From Candidatus Freyarchaeota archaeon (lineage in GTDB: Archaea > Asgardarchaeota > Jordiarchaeia > Jordiarchaeales > Jordiarchaeaceae): 64,000 nt of DNA. This document shows positions 54,761-63,198 of this stretch, piece by piece (the stretch's first letter is position 1; each line of letters starts with the position of its first letter). The notes below the pieces were generated by a model. The model saw only the letters and a program-made list of their open reading frames with translations, ran no database searches and was not told the DNA's origin. The stretch is from NCBI GenBank assembly GCA_030587365.1, contig JAUQZE010000023.1, positions 175,789 to 239,788 on the forward strand, in the 5' to 3' direction. Made by a program: the position numbers and the translations under genes.

Positions 54761-56056
54761 TTACATTATGGTTGTGAAGAATTGCTCGATTCGGGCTTGT
54801 ATGTTTCCGCGGGGTACTGGTCTGGAGTCCATGGTGTCTACCTCGAAAGCGAGGGTGGAAATTCCCAGTTCTTTACGTAGCGCCTCTGCTAAGAGCTTTA
54901 TTAGGCCCCAGCTGTGTTTACAGGACATGTGCCCCGAGAAAATGGCGCAGTCCGCTTTGTACTCTTTACACATTTTTATGTAATCGTCTATGTAGTACTC
55001 GGCGGGTCCCCGGCACTGCCTTGCCATGGGCATATCCAGAACCTTTTCTGCTAGGCCTTCGTATATTTTCTCGGTGCTGGAAGTGTTTATGGGTTTGGTG
55101 ATGAAGTAGCCCAGCATATCCATAACCACTACTGCGCCGAACTTTTCAGCCATCCAGAGAAATAGGTCGGGTGTGAAGAAGACATGCGTGTACAGCCACA
55201 CCGCTCGTATTTTTTCGTTGGGAATCGCTCCCTCTTTTCTCTTCACCTTTTCGGCTGCTTGGTTCCTTATGTATTTGGCGTATTCGACGCACTCGGGCTT
55301 TCCGGCGCTAGTTAGCTCCACTATGTAGTTATTGAAGGGCATCAAACTTGGGAGAGGACAGGGAACCGCTTTCATCAACTCGTTGACTTCTAGAATGTTC
55401 TCCTGAGCCTCGTTTGATAGCTCCACCACCTCTTTAAGTTTTTCCGGGTTCAGTTCTCGGCCGGTCTGTTTCTCAAGCCATGTAACCATGTTCTCTATTT
55501 GTTTTGTGAGGTATGGTAATGTTTTCTCGTCGTAGAATTGTGATTGGGGATCATAGTGCCAGTAGGGGACATCGATGGGAAAGGATGGAACTCTGAACAG
55601 GTTATCGTATATCTGGTACTCGATGTTGAGGGAGTCGCACGGCTGAGCAGCATAAACTATGTAGTCGGGTTTGGGAGCGTCGCCCTTAAGGTAGCTTCCA
55701 ATCAGGGGCTTCTGAGCGTTGCACAGTTCTTTGGGGATTCCCGCTTCCTCCGCAATGTCTATGTAGGGCTCATTCATAGCCAATCCGGTGGCTGCCAGTC
55801 CAACCGATAGAGCTTCCTGACAGAGGGGGAAGACATCCATGGCGTAAAATATTTCGGGTGTGAAGCAGAAATTGTACAAAAGAGTCTTCTTTCCCTGGTT
55901 TTGGTAATTAAAGTAGTCACCCAGATATGAGGATAAACACTTCACCGCCTCCGGGTGATAAATGTTTGGAATCGGGTTATCCTTAATAAAGTTGAACAGC
56001 TGCATCAGAGTTTCAATCATTGCGGATCCTTTTTGTTTTTGTTTTTGTTCACTCAT
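54761..56056 (-). CDS. 2-hydroxyacyl-CoA dehydratase subunit (HgdB/BcrB family), larger
   Basis: 431 residues from ATG 56056, just after the TAA of the upstream gene and downstream of GAGGCG. Family marks: LLYNFCFTPEIFYAMDVFPLCQEAL, YIVYAAQPCDSLN, RGPAEYYIDDYIKMCKEY, FSGHMSCKHSWGLI. Several cysteines can hold the [4Fe-4S] or double-cubane cluster. Reaction class: reductive dehydration of a 2-hydroxyacyl-CoA or, in homologues, benzoyl-CoA dearomatisation. Which one is not decidable here. Confidence 0.88.
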   Translation of the reverse strand: MSEQKQKQKGSAMIETLMQLFNFIKDNPIPNIYHPEAVKCLSSYLGDYFNYQNQGKKTLLYNFCFTPEIFYAMDVFPLCQEALSVGLAATGLAMNEPYIDIAEEAGIPKELCNAQKPLIGSYLKGDAPKPDYIVYAAQPCDSLNIEYQIYDNLFRVPSFPIDVPYWHYDPQSQFYDEKTLPYLTKQIENMVTWLEKQTGRELNPEKLKEVVELSNEAQENILEVNELMKAVPCPLPSLMPFNNYIVELTSAGKPECVEYAKYIRNQAAEKVKRKEGAIPNEKIRAVWLYTHVFFTPDLFLWMAEKFGAVVVMDMLGYFITKPINTSSTEKIYEGLAEKVLDMPMARQCRGPAEYYIDDYIKMCKEYKADCAIFSGHMSCKHSWGLIKLLAEALRKELGISTLAFEVDTMDSRPVPRGNIQARIEQFFTTIM

Positions 56057-56057
56057 A

Positions 56058-57185
56058 TTATGTTCGCCTCGATTCAATACTTTCTAGGAAGGCTTGAACA
56101 CGGGTTTTCATAGCCTCCGCACCACTCAAAATATACTCTCTCTCAAGCTCCAGAAAGGGAACCCCCCGCTCCCTCAACTCCCTCCTAAACATGAAGCACT
56201 CTCCTCCCCAAAAATCGCAGAACTTCATCCTCTGAAAAATCACTCCCTCCACATCAAACTCCTTAACGGTGTCGAGAACATATCGGAGTCTTGTATCATG
56301 CTCACCTATCATTCGAGCGCAGGGCACCTTCTTAAGATACTTCTCCGCCAGGTTAGAAATGGGGTCGCCCTTCTCCTTAACCAAATCCCAGAAATATCGG
56401 GAACCGAAGCACAGGGCATCCGCCACCACCAATCCCCCCATGTCCTCTATCGTCTGTATGTATTGGGGGGCATCTAGAAGACTTCCCACTATCATAAGTC
56501 TCGCCCGGTAGTCGGAGTATCCTTCCCTCTCCAGCAGCTCATTGAGAAGCTGGTTTAAAAGCAGCTTGAGTTGATGTTTCGGAATAGCGGTGCCCGCTGT
56601 TATAACCGACAGGAACTCCGAACCGCTAATCTTGGGGCTACCGTTCTTTCTCATATCGTAGAGTTCCTTCAAGAGTTTACGGGTATCATTGTAGACCATT
56701 ATTGAATCCCGGAGCTTTTCTTCCGAAATGTCAATTTTAAAGTAATTCTCCAAACTCTTTTTTAGTACTGTTATCTCGTGTTTAAAGGCTTCCAACGCTT
56801 CATCGCTAATCATTCGGGGAACCTGAAGGAAGTGCTTAAAGGGTGTCCCCACCTTGTGCTTCCAAACATCGTAGCCTCTCCGAATATGGTCGCAACTATT
56901 ACAGGAAATGATACCGTCAAGAAAATGATACTGCTTCTCCAAAGCCAATTCCAGACTGCAACGCACAAAGGAGCAGTTAAAACTCGAAAGATAAGCATCA
57001 GCCAGAGAAGTCTCCCTACAACCTACCGCTCTAATCCTCACAGGGAGAATGTCAGCAGCATAAACAACCTCCTCTGGAACATGAGTACAAAAATAGCCCA
57101 GAATATAGCCCTTATCCTTCCACGAATTAATCCAAGAATTAGAAATAGAATGAGAAGCCTCAATAAAAAGCTGCAAGGTTTTCAT
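56058..57185 (-). CDS. 2-hydroxyacyl-CoA dehydratase subunit (HgdB/BcrC family), smaller
   Basis: 375 residues. GYILGYFCTHVPEEVVYAADILPVRI, SFNCSFVRCSLELAL, GIISCNSCDHIRRGYDVW and RMKFCDFWGGECFMF give the expected cluster cysteines. First gene of the three-gene operon, followed one base later by the partner subunit. The two subunits are dissimilar, as in heterodimeric dehydratases. The electron donor (ferredoxin) and CoA-transferase are not nearby, so the substrate remains open. Confidence 0.88.
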   Translation of the reverse strand: MKTLQLFIEASHSISNSWINSWKDKGYILGYFCTHVPEEVVYAADILPVRIRAVGCRETSLADAYLSSFNCSFVRCSLELALEKQYHFLDGIISCNSCDHIRRGYDVWKHKVGTPFKHFLQVPRMISDEALEAFKHEITVLKKSLENYFKIDISEEKLRDSIMVYNDTRKLLKELYDMRKNGSPKISGSEFLSVITAGTAIPKHQLKLLLNQLLNELLEREGYSDYRARLMIVGSLLDAPQYIQTIEDMGGLVVADALCFGSRYFWDLVKEKGDPISNLAEKYLKKVPCARMIGEHDTRLRYVLDTVKEFDVEGVIFQRMKFCDFWGGECFMFRRELRERGVPFLELEREYILSGAEAMKTRVQAFLESIESRRT

Positions 57186-57352
57186 AATTTTTCTCTCCCA
57201 AATTAGACAGCCTCAGAGACATACTAAAGAATAGAATAGGATGAGAAGTTTATTAAACTACTTCCAGTTTTCGCGGGGGCATCCCTCCTATCTCTGCCTC
57301 ATGCGTCCGGAGACGCTTCAGCTTCACGGAGACGTTTCCGTCGTACGAAAAC

Positions 57353-58015
57353 TCCCGTTAAATCTCGGAGCCGCATTTAGTCGTTAGTCGTTTTTAATTT
57401 ATCTACCAGTAAATCCTAATTCCGATATGAATCTTTCAATGTCTTCAGGACTGACCCATATTACTCTCTTCTCGGTGATTATGCGTATTCCCTTTCTGAA
57501 TCTGTTACAGTAATTATTGGGGGAGTACTTTCGAAAAACTACTCCTGGAATAGATTCAACTTTTTCGACACCCTTTACTTCGTCCAGTGACACACTTCCC
57601 TTGCTTAGATATCCAAGTCTCATCCAAAGTTTCCCATTCTCAATCCGATACTCCGTATCATAAGCTGCATGGATAACCATTCCCAAAAGTAAAACAAATG
57701 GAGGGTAAAAAATAAATAAATAACCAAAATTAAACCTTGCTCCAAAGAGAGAATAAAAGCCACGCTCCTCCGAAATGAATAAAAACAACAAAAAAATAGC
57801 TCCTAGCACAAATATATACAATGAGACTAAAAATTTGCTAGGCTTCGGTTTATCCACATACACCATTTTCGTTCACCCATTTATATTGCTAGAGTGACTA
57901 CAGAAATTTTGTTATGTCTTTTCCAGTTTTTGGAAAAAGGCTTTTTCTCCTCCTTACCCTAAGGGAGCCCTTTAAACAGCGGATCTCCCCCGTTAAACCT
58001 CAGAGCCACATTTAG
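57353..58015. repeat. tandem gene-duplication repeat (3' segments)
   Basis: CCCGTTAAATCTCGGAGCCG plus CATTTAG at 57353-57380 recurs as CCCGTTAAACCTCAGAGCCA plus CATTTAG at 57988-58015. Each sits 10-20 bases beyond the stop of a PH-domain gene, so the repeated unit of ~635 bp comprises gene plus flank. Upstream flanks are also related (GGAGCCYTTTAAACRGCGGAT at 57964 and 58622). Confidence 0.6.
57399..57866 (-). CDS. membrane PH-domain protein, copy 1
   Basis: 155 residues: VYVDKPKPSKF, two membrane spans (about 11-32 and 47-68), then a bacterial-type PH domain: YRIENGKLWMRLG, SLDEVKGVEKVES, GIRIITEKRVIWVSPEDIERFISELG, like the bPH_4 (DUF1200) family. ATG after GGGTGA. Tandem paralogue of 58025-58525. 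Function unknown; may bind lipid or protein at the membrane. Confidence 0.75.
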   Translation of the reverse strand: MVYVDKPKPSKFLVSLYIFVLGAIFLLFLFISEERGFYSLFGARFNFGYLFIFYPPFVLLLGMVIHAAYDTEYRIENGKLWMRLGYLSKGSVSLDEVKGVEKVESIPGVVFRKYSPNNYCNRFRKGIRIITEKRVIWVSPEDIERFISELGFTGR

Positions 58016-58024
58016 ACGTGAGAC

Positions 58025-58525
58025 TTATCTACCAGTCTTTAATCCTAATTCCGATATGAATCTTTCAATGTTTCCGGGACTGACCAATATTATTCTATTC
58101 TCTGTGATTATGCGTATTCCATTTTTGAATCTGTTACTGTAAAACCTATTGGCAATGAAATGCCCCGGTTTTCCTCTAATAAATTCCAATTTTTCGATAC
58201 TCTTTATTTCGTCCAGTGATACACTTCTCTTGCCTATGTATCCATGTTTCATCCAAAGTTCTCCGTTCTCAATCCGGTACTCCGTATTATACGCTGCATG
58301 AATAGCTATTACAACAAGTAAAAGCAGCGGAAGGTAATAAATAAGAAATACAATAAACAGATTTCTTAAATCTTGTTCCCAAGGGAAAAAAATAGAAGTA
58401 ACTTCTAAAGCTACTGGTCTCAAAAAGGTAAAAAGTATTAAGAATTCGGCCGGCAAAATTAAAGCTACTATTATAAAAAATGAGAGATAACCGTTGCCAG
58501 GCTTCGGTTTATCCACATACACCAT
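58025..58525 (-). CDS. membrane PH-domain protein, copy 2
   Basis: 166 residues with the same layout as copy 1: VYVDKPKPGNG, two hydrophobic segments, YRIENGELWMKHGYIGKRSVSLDEIKSIEKLE, IRIITENRIILVSPGNIERFISELGL. The hydrophobic part is more diverged than the PH domain, so the PH surface is under stronger constraint. ATG after GGGTGA-like leader. Confidence 0.75.
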   Translation of the reverse strand: MVYVDKPKPGNGYLSFFIIVALILPAEFLILFTFLRPVALEVTSIFFPWEQDLRNLFIVFLIYYLPLLLLVVIAIHAAYNTEYRIENGELWMKHGYIGKRSVSLDEIKSIEKLEFIRGKPGHFIANRFYSNRFKNGIRIITENRIILVSPGNIERFISELGLKTGR

Positions 58526-59128
58526 TTTTATTCACCCATTTATGCTGTTCTAGTGATTCTAGGAATTTTTATCTTATTGGGTTTTTGGGAAAAAGGCTTT
58601 TTTTCGGCTTCTTTACCGAAAAGGAGCCTTTAAACGGCGGATTCTATAGCGGGTTTCAGACCAGATTATCAGAAACACGATACATAATTTGGGAAGCGGA
58701 ACATAAGTGTTTTACGGCGTCCCATAGACTCTTGTTCTCTCAGTCTATTCCCTTCTCGCTTTTTTATTTCTCTTCGATTCCGCCTTAAAGTTTCTTCCAC
58801 TATGCCCTACTTTCAAATTAGCTAAACTTGACGCATTAAAAAATTAAGATAAGAAGAGCAATAAAAATATTTGTCAAAAGATTAAGGGAAGTTGACCAAA
58901 CACACCAATCTGGTTTAACGTTTGGAGATCTCTGAGTAAGATAAGACCTAAGATGGCTCTCTTTTCCTCAAACAATAGAATTATTAATAACGTTCTCAAT
59001 ATTCCCAATCAAGTTGAACATTCGCTGCAAAAATATATAACATATTTATAAAAAGAGTTGAGACACGCAAAGATTGCTAACCTTGAACGAATCAAATATT
59101 AGCCAAGCTATAAGGGCGGGGAACAAAC
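58526..59128. other. intergenic region with repeats
   Basis: About 600 bases without a gene. Contains dispersed-repeat copy A (58743-58875), a second repeat TTAAGGGAAGTTGACCAAAC (58882-58907, again at 61239-61263), and the A/T-rich AAAAATATATAACATATTTATAAAAAG (59029-59055), the probable promoter of the RING-protein gene. Confidence 0.55.
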
Positions 59129-60190
59129 ATGGAGGATACAGAGAAAAAAGTCATAAAAATAGTAGGTAAAGCAATCATTCTCCTTTTTGCAGCAATCCTT
59201 ATTGTCTTTTTCATGTTCGTGTACCAACGAATTCAGACCGGCACTCATATTATTGAAATAGCCATGGCATACATTGGAGGTGCACTTGTATCAAACGCCT
59301 TAATTCGAGCTTTACTAGCTTATCGCATTTACACAGCTAACACAGCTATGCAATCAGATATATTACTCTATGTTCTCCTTGCTCTGTTCTTCGTTATTTT
59401 TATTATGTGTTTCTCTCTGGCGATTTACCTTAAATATATTGAGTATGAGAGGATTAGAGCTTCTGCTTTAGAACCTGTTGTTCCAGATTCGGCTTTATGG
59501 AAGTCGAAGCAAATATGCTTGTTCTGCGGCTCAGAGATTCCCGAAAACACTGAAAACTGCCCCAGATGCGGTAGAGCCAGGGCGCAGTGCTCCGTGTGCA
59601 ACGAGGATATCTTTTCAGAAGATCGACCGGTTAAGTGTCCCCATTGCGGAGCTCTGAGCCACAGAGAACATCTAGCGGAGTGGATTAGGGAGAAAGGCTC
59701 CTGCCCGAAATGCGGGGGAAAACTAAAAGAAATAAGAATAATAGGCGTCGCTCCAAAGTCGAAGTGCCTGTTCTGCGGATTCGAGCTTCCAGAAAACGCC
59801 GAGTTCTGCCCCCACTGCGGAGAAGCCATAGCGAAGTGCTCCATCTGCCAGGAGGACATAATTTCGGGAGATAAGTATATCAAATGCCCCTACTGCGGCG
59901 TCCTGAGTCACAGAGATCACCTATTAAGATGGATCAAGAAAAAGGGGTACTGCCCCAATTGCAGGCAGAAACTGAGAGAAACAGGAATCGTTTAGAATGC
60001 TTTTTCTTTAAATTAAAAGGGCTAATCCTTGCGTTTGTGTCTTACATATTGTGTGTTGACTATTCCATTTCCAGATTTCCTTTCTCTTCAACTCACCGTA
60101 AAGCTTCACTCACTATGCCTATCTTTCAAATTAGCTAGACTTGACGCATTAAAAAAATAAGATGATAAGAAGTTCAATAAAAATGTTTGT
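58743..60190. repeat. ~130-bp direct repeats flanking the RING-like gene
   Basis: Copy A 58743-58875 and copy B 60058-60190, same orientation. The best-conserved part is CTTTCAAATTAGCTARACTT then GACGCATTAAAAAA and TAAGATRATAAGAAG; the upstream parts share CTATTCC and TTTCTCTTC. The 59129-59995 gene is exactly enclosed. Copy C lies at 35824-35885, next to a fragment of a related gene. Confidence 0.75.
59129..59995 (+). CDS. membrane protein with two RING-like zinc domains
   Basis: 288 residues. Membrane spans at about 12-30, 45-65 and 76-98, then a duplicated cytoplasmic module of ~75 residues. Each module is a zinc ribbon (CLFCGSEIPENTENCPRCG) followed by a RING-H2-like unit: C-x2-C-x13-C-x2-C-x4-H-x2-H-x10-C-x2-C, e.g. 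KCPHCGALSHREHLAEWI and GSCPKCG. The HxxHLxxW spacing is typical of E3-ligase RING-H2 folds. A role as membrane E3 of an archaeal ubiquitin-like system is conceivable but inferred; no E1, E2 or modifier gene is in the window. ATG after GGGCGGGGA. Confidence 0.78.
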   Translation: MEDTEKKVIKIVGKAIILLFAAILIVFFMFVYQRIQTGTHIIEIAMAYIGGALVSNALIRALLAYRIYTANTAMQSDILLYVLLALFFVIFIMCFSLAIYLKYIEYERIRASALEPVVPDSALWKSKQICLFCGSEIPENTENCPRCGRARAQCSVCNEDIFSEDRPVKCPHCGALSHREHLAEWIREKGSCPKCGGKLKEIRIIGVAPKSKCLFCGFELPENAEFCPHCGEAIAKCSICQEDIISGDKYIKCPYCGVLSHRDHLLRWIKKKGYCPNCRQKLRETGIV

Positions 60191-60214
60191 ACAAAAACCC
60201 CGTTAAACCCCTAG

Positions 60215-60337
60215 CTGTTACATTTAAGAATAGAGAAAACGGGCAACGTACCTAATACCGGGGTTAAGCAGGCTCCAAAAACGACGCTTCTCTACAGCTG
60301 GCAGTTGGAGAAGCAGCTATCCAAGCAAGCAAATTGA
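60215..60337 (+). pseudogene. C-terminal gene fragment
   Basis: A 40-codon frame in a G+C-rich patch: NVPNTGVKQAPKTTLLYSWQ, LEKQLSKQAN, then TGA, with no start codon. The composition differs sharply from the A/T-rich surroundings and it is followed by a C4/G9 tract. It may be the tail of a lost transposase; I cannot name it. The rest of 59996-60392 has repeat copy B and nothing else. Confidence 0.3.
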
Positions 60338-60392
60338 CGCCCTTAAATTGGGGGGGGGTCGCGGCGGTAGTTTCTGATGCGGTTATTAGGGT

Positions 60393-60797
60393 TTATGTGT
60401 CTGGTGTGAGGGGGATTCTCTTTAAGCTTGGCACCTTGTTGAAGGCTTCGTCGTCTGACACTACCACTCCGTCTAGTTTTAGGGTTGAGGCTGCTATTAG
60501 ACTGTCGAAATAGGTTAGCCCGTATTTTTCCTCTATTTCAGCTTGCTTAATTATGAGATGCGTGTTGATGGTATGAGCTTCTTTCACTCCCTTACCTTCG
60601 AGTATGTATCTTAGCGATTCTACTGCGGACGCCACCTCGCCGGCTTTCTTCCCCCTTGACCTTAGAACTACTTGAAACTCTAGTATGGCGGTGTCAGGGA
60701 CCCTTAAGCCATTAATTGTTAAGGCTTTCAGAGCTGCGCTATGCTTCCTGTCGTTCGGGTTTAGAGCGAATAATAGCTCAGTGTCGGCGGCTGGCAT
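60393..60797 (-). CDS. PIN-domain toxin (VapC-like)
   Basis: 134 residues from ATG 60797 (PAADTELLFALNPNDRKH). Acidic residues: DTELL (Asp), AILEFQVV (Glu), LTYFDSLIAA (Asp), VSDDEAF (Asp). ATG overlaps the antitoxin gene by 20 bases. Intact. Ends at position of the G+C-rich patch boundary. Confidence 0.85.
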   Translation of the reverse strand: MPAADTELLFALNPNDRKHSAALKALTINGLRVPDTAILEFQVVLRSRGKKAGEVASAVESLRYILEGKGVKEAHTINTHLIIKQAEIEEKYGLTYFDSLIAASTLKLDGVVVSDDEAFNKVPSLKRIPLTPDT

Positions 60798-61026
60798 CCT
60801 TAAGCCACTCCTCCGCCCTCTTCTCGTCCTCCTCTTCACTGTAGGGTTTGTCTATGACCTCCGCTAGAACCTTGAAGGGGTCTGGAGAAACGGGCTCCAA
60901 TACTATGCTGTTACCCTCAACTCGCACCTTGAGCAAATCTCCCTCCTTCACACCCACAATTTTCCTGATCTTCGCGGGAATCACCACCACATGCTTTTTA
61001 CCGACAACTACCACATCTTCTGACAC
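60778..61026 (-). CDS. AbrB/MazE-type antitoxin (VapB-like)
   Basis: 82 residues. Swapped-hairpin core VVVVGKKHVVVIPAKIRKIVGVKEGDLLKVRVEGNSIVLEPV, then a negatively charged C-terminal helix (YSEEEDEKRAEEWL) that should block the PIN toxin. It precedes the toxin and is presumably autoregulated through its AbrB domain. Confidence 0.85.
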   Translation of the reverse strand: MSEDVVVVGKKHVVVIPAKIRKIVGVKEGDLLKVRVEGNSIVLEPVSPDPFKVLAEVIDKPYSEEEDEKRAEEWLKDASRRH

Positions 61027-61325
61027 TACAATTCACCAGACTAACCATATATTCTAACCATATTAAATTTTCCGAACAATAATTATTTCTAACGAAAATG
61101 TTAGAGGCGTCCAAGGGCAACTGAGGAACTTCTTTTGCAAGCCCACTTATTTGGACACCAACACTGGTCAGAACTATCATCTTTCAATTTTCGTTACTGA
61201 GGAACTGTTTTTGCAAGACCTTATGCACGTATCCAGTGTTAAGGGAAGTTGACTAAACACACCAGCTAGTCCAACGGAAATAAAATCAATAAAAACCTCA
61301 TAACTTTGGGTTCATTCATAGTTCG

Positions 61326-63080
61326 TTATTCATATCTGATTAGTTTTGACACCCCTATTTTGAGGGAAAGATACGCCGCTACAACGCCTATGATGATAGC
61401 CGCCAAAATTCCGAATGCCTCTGGTATTATGGGAAACTGGGAGTAGATTGACAGAATCAGATTGGAGAGGTACGGGAAGAATTGAATTATACCATTCAGA
61501 ACATTGTAAGAAAGGATCACGTTTATGATCCATGGAAACAGGGCGAATAGCACCATGAGGCTTCCTACTATTGAAACTATAACTCCGATTATGGTGGAGT
61601 TCAAGAGATGCCCCCGGTTACCGTATTGTAGAACGGGTCGTGCACTGTAAACCCCTACCGATATGGCACAGCTTACAAGAACTACAAACATCATAATGGG
61701 AACCAGCACTTGGATGCCCGGGCTCTGACTCCCCAAAACCATTTGAAAGACTATTCCCGAAGCCAGTCCTAGCGGCAATCCGACTATGAGCATTTCCACA
61801 AACTTTGAGCGAACCAGTAATTCCACCCCCTGGGGAACTTTTTTGTAAGCGTAGAGGAGACCTTTCCCCTTAATAGTCATCTGTGCAGCCTCGGTCTGCC
61901 CAATCATTGTGCCAACAGTAAGGATAAAAATAAAGGCTATGCTCGGGGCGAGAAGAAGACCCAGTACATTCGTATTCGTGAAGTTGGGCATGAGCTCAAT
62001 TGCGGACAAGAAATACAATATTATGGGGAAAAAGAATACGAATACAATCCTCATCAGGCTATCGGGGTCTCTGGAAAACTCTTTCAACTGGGCAACTGTT
62101 ATTCTACCAAGCTTTGAGGGAATAAGTCGGCGTAGAAACTTGTACACCCTCCCCTCCTTCTTTACAATCAATGTCTGTGCACCAAGCAGCTCCAGCTGTT
62201 TCATTCTACTGATAAGGATGTAACCCGAAATGAATATCGCGGCCAAAAATGCGGTGAGTAGAGCCAAACTGGTTATGGGATCAGGTGTCAGAACAGTGTA
62301 GAAGGGGAATCCCAGATAAGTAATTGGGGTGATGTTCGTCCCAGTCAGGGCGTAGTAGATTATGTTTGAGGCCCAGGTTGTGGGTGAATACCAGATGTAG
62401 AAGACTGTGGTTTGAGAGCTGGTGAAAGCAAAGAAGCCTAAAGTGATTATAACCGCCCCGGTAGCAATAACCGCCTTGGTCAAATCTATGTATTTATAGG
62501 AACCCCGGCTCTTCAACTTCAAATAAGTTGACAGAAGTAACCCTATCCAAGTTCCCGCAGCATAAAGCAGACTCGCCGTTATAAAGAAGGAAATTGGAAA
62601 CAGGGGACCAGTGTACCCGTGCACTATTATGATGGGAATTAGGGAGAGGCTTAGAAACGCGAGGGAAATTGGTAGGGGGAGCAGATTGATTGCGAGTTCC
62701 CCTAAAAAAAGTTGTCTAGGCTTAATCGGGCTGGAGAAAAGAATATCCATATCCTCCGTCTGCGTCTCCCACAAAACATTCGCTAATCCCTCGATAATCG
62801 GGGTGAATAGTCCTATAAGGAAAACGTACTGACCAATCACCAGTGTTACGTCAACTTGAGGGTAAATTGAGGTTGTAACGATATTAGGAACTCCTAAAAG
62901 GAATCTGGCTAGCTCCACAGAAGTATAGCCGATATAAACACTACTTGAAATTTGTATAACTATCAAGAACGAGATTGCTGGAATGATGATTAATACCGGA
63001 ATAATAAATTTTCTGAATCTACGTATGCCAGAAGTGATTAACAGGTACTCGTTTTTCGCGATAGTGAACCAGCTAGGCAT
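61326..63080 (-). CDS. ABC-2 type transporter permease
   Basis: 584 residues, about 12-14 membrane spans in two halves separated by a cytoplasmic loop (~residues 295-340, KKEGRVYKFLRRLIPSKLGRITVAQLKEFSRDPDSL). The layout fits full-length ABC-2 permeases of archaea. ATG after GGGAGG. Its ATPase is not in the window; the upstream neighbour (63199-64000) is another membrane protein, 118 bases away. Substrate unknown. Confidence 0.72.
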   Translation of the reverse strand: MPSWFTIAKNEYLLITSGIRRFRKFIIPVLIIIPAISFLIVIQISSSVYIGYTSVELARFLLGVPNIVTTSIYPQVDVTLVIGQYVFLIGLFTPIIEGLANVLWETQTEDMDILFSSPIKPRQLFLGELAINLLPLPISLAFLSLSLIPIIIVHGYTGPLFPISFFITASLLYAAGTWIGLLLSTYLKLKSRGSYKYIDLTKAVIATGAVIITLGFFAFTSSQTTVFYIWYSPTTWASNIIYYALTGTNITPITYLGFPFYTVLTPDPITSLALLTAFLAAIFISGYILISRMKQLELLGAQTLIVKKEGRVYKFLRRLIPSKLGRITVAQLKEFSRDPDSLMRIVFVFFFPIILYFLSAIELMPNFTNTNVLGLLLAPSIAFIFILTVGTMIGQTEAAQMTIKGKGLLYAYKKVPQGVELLVRSKFVEMLIVGLPLGLASGIVFQMVLGSQSPGIQVLVPIMMFVVLVSCAISVGVYSARPVLQYGNRGHLLNSTIIGVIVSIVGSLMVLFALFPWIINVILSYNVLNGIIQFFPYLSNLILSIYSQFPIIPEAFGILAAIIIGVVAAYLSLKIGVSKLIRYE

Positions 63081-63198
63081 ATGCCTCCCAACAAGCCGCT
63101 TACTCTTAAATTTTTTTAGCCGTTTGGTTGTGAACTCCTAGCAGATGGTTAAATTAAAAAGAAAAAATAAAAAAATAAGGAATTAATTCATGTTAAGC

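Noticed and set aside
54130..56511. Plus-strand frames opposite the dehydratase operon
   Set aside because: Shadows of strongly supported minus-strand genes.
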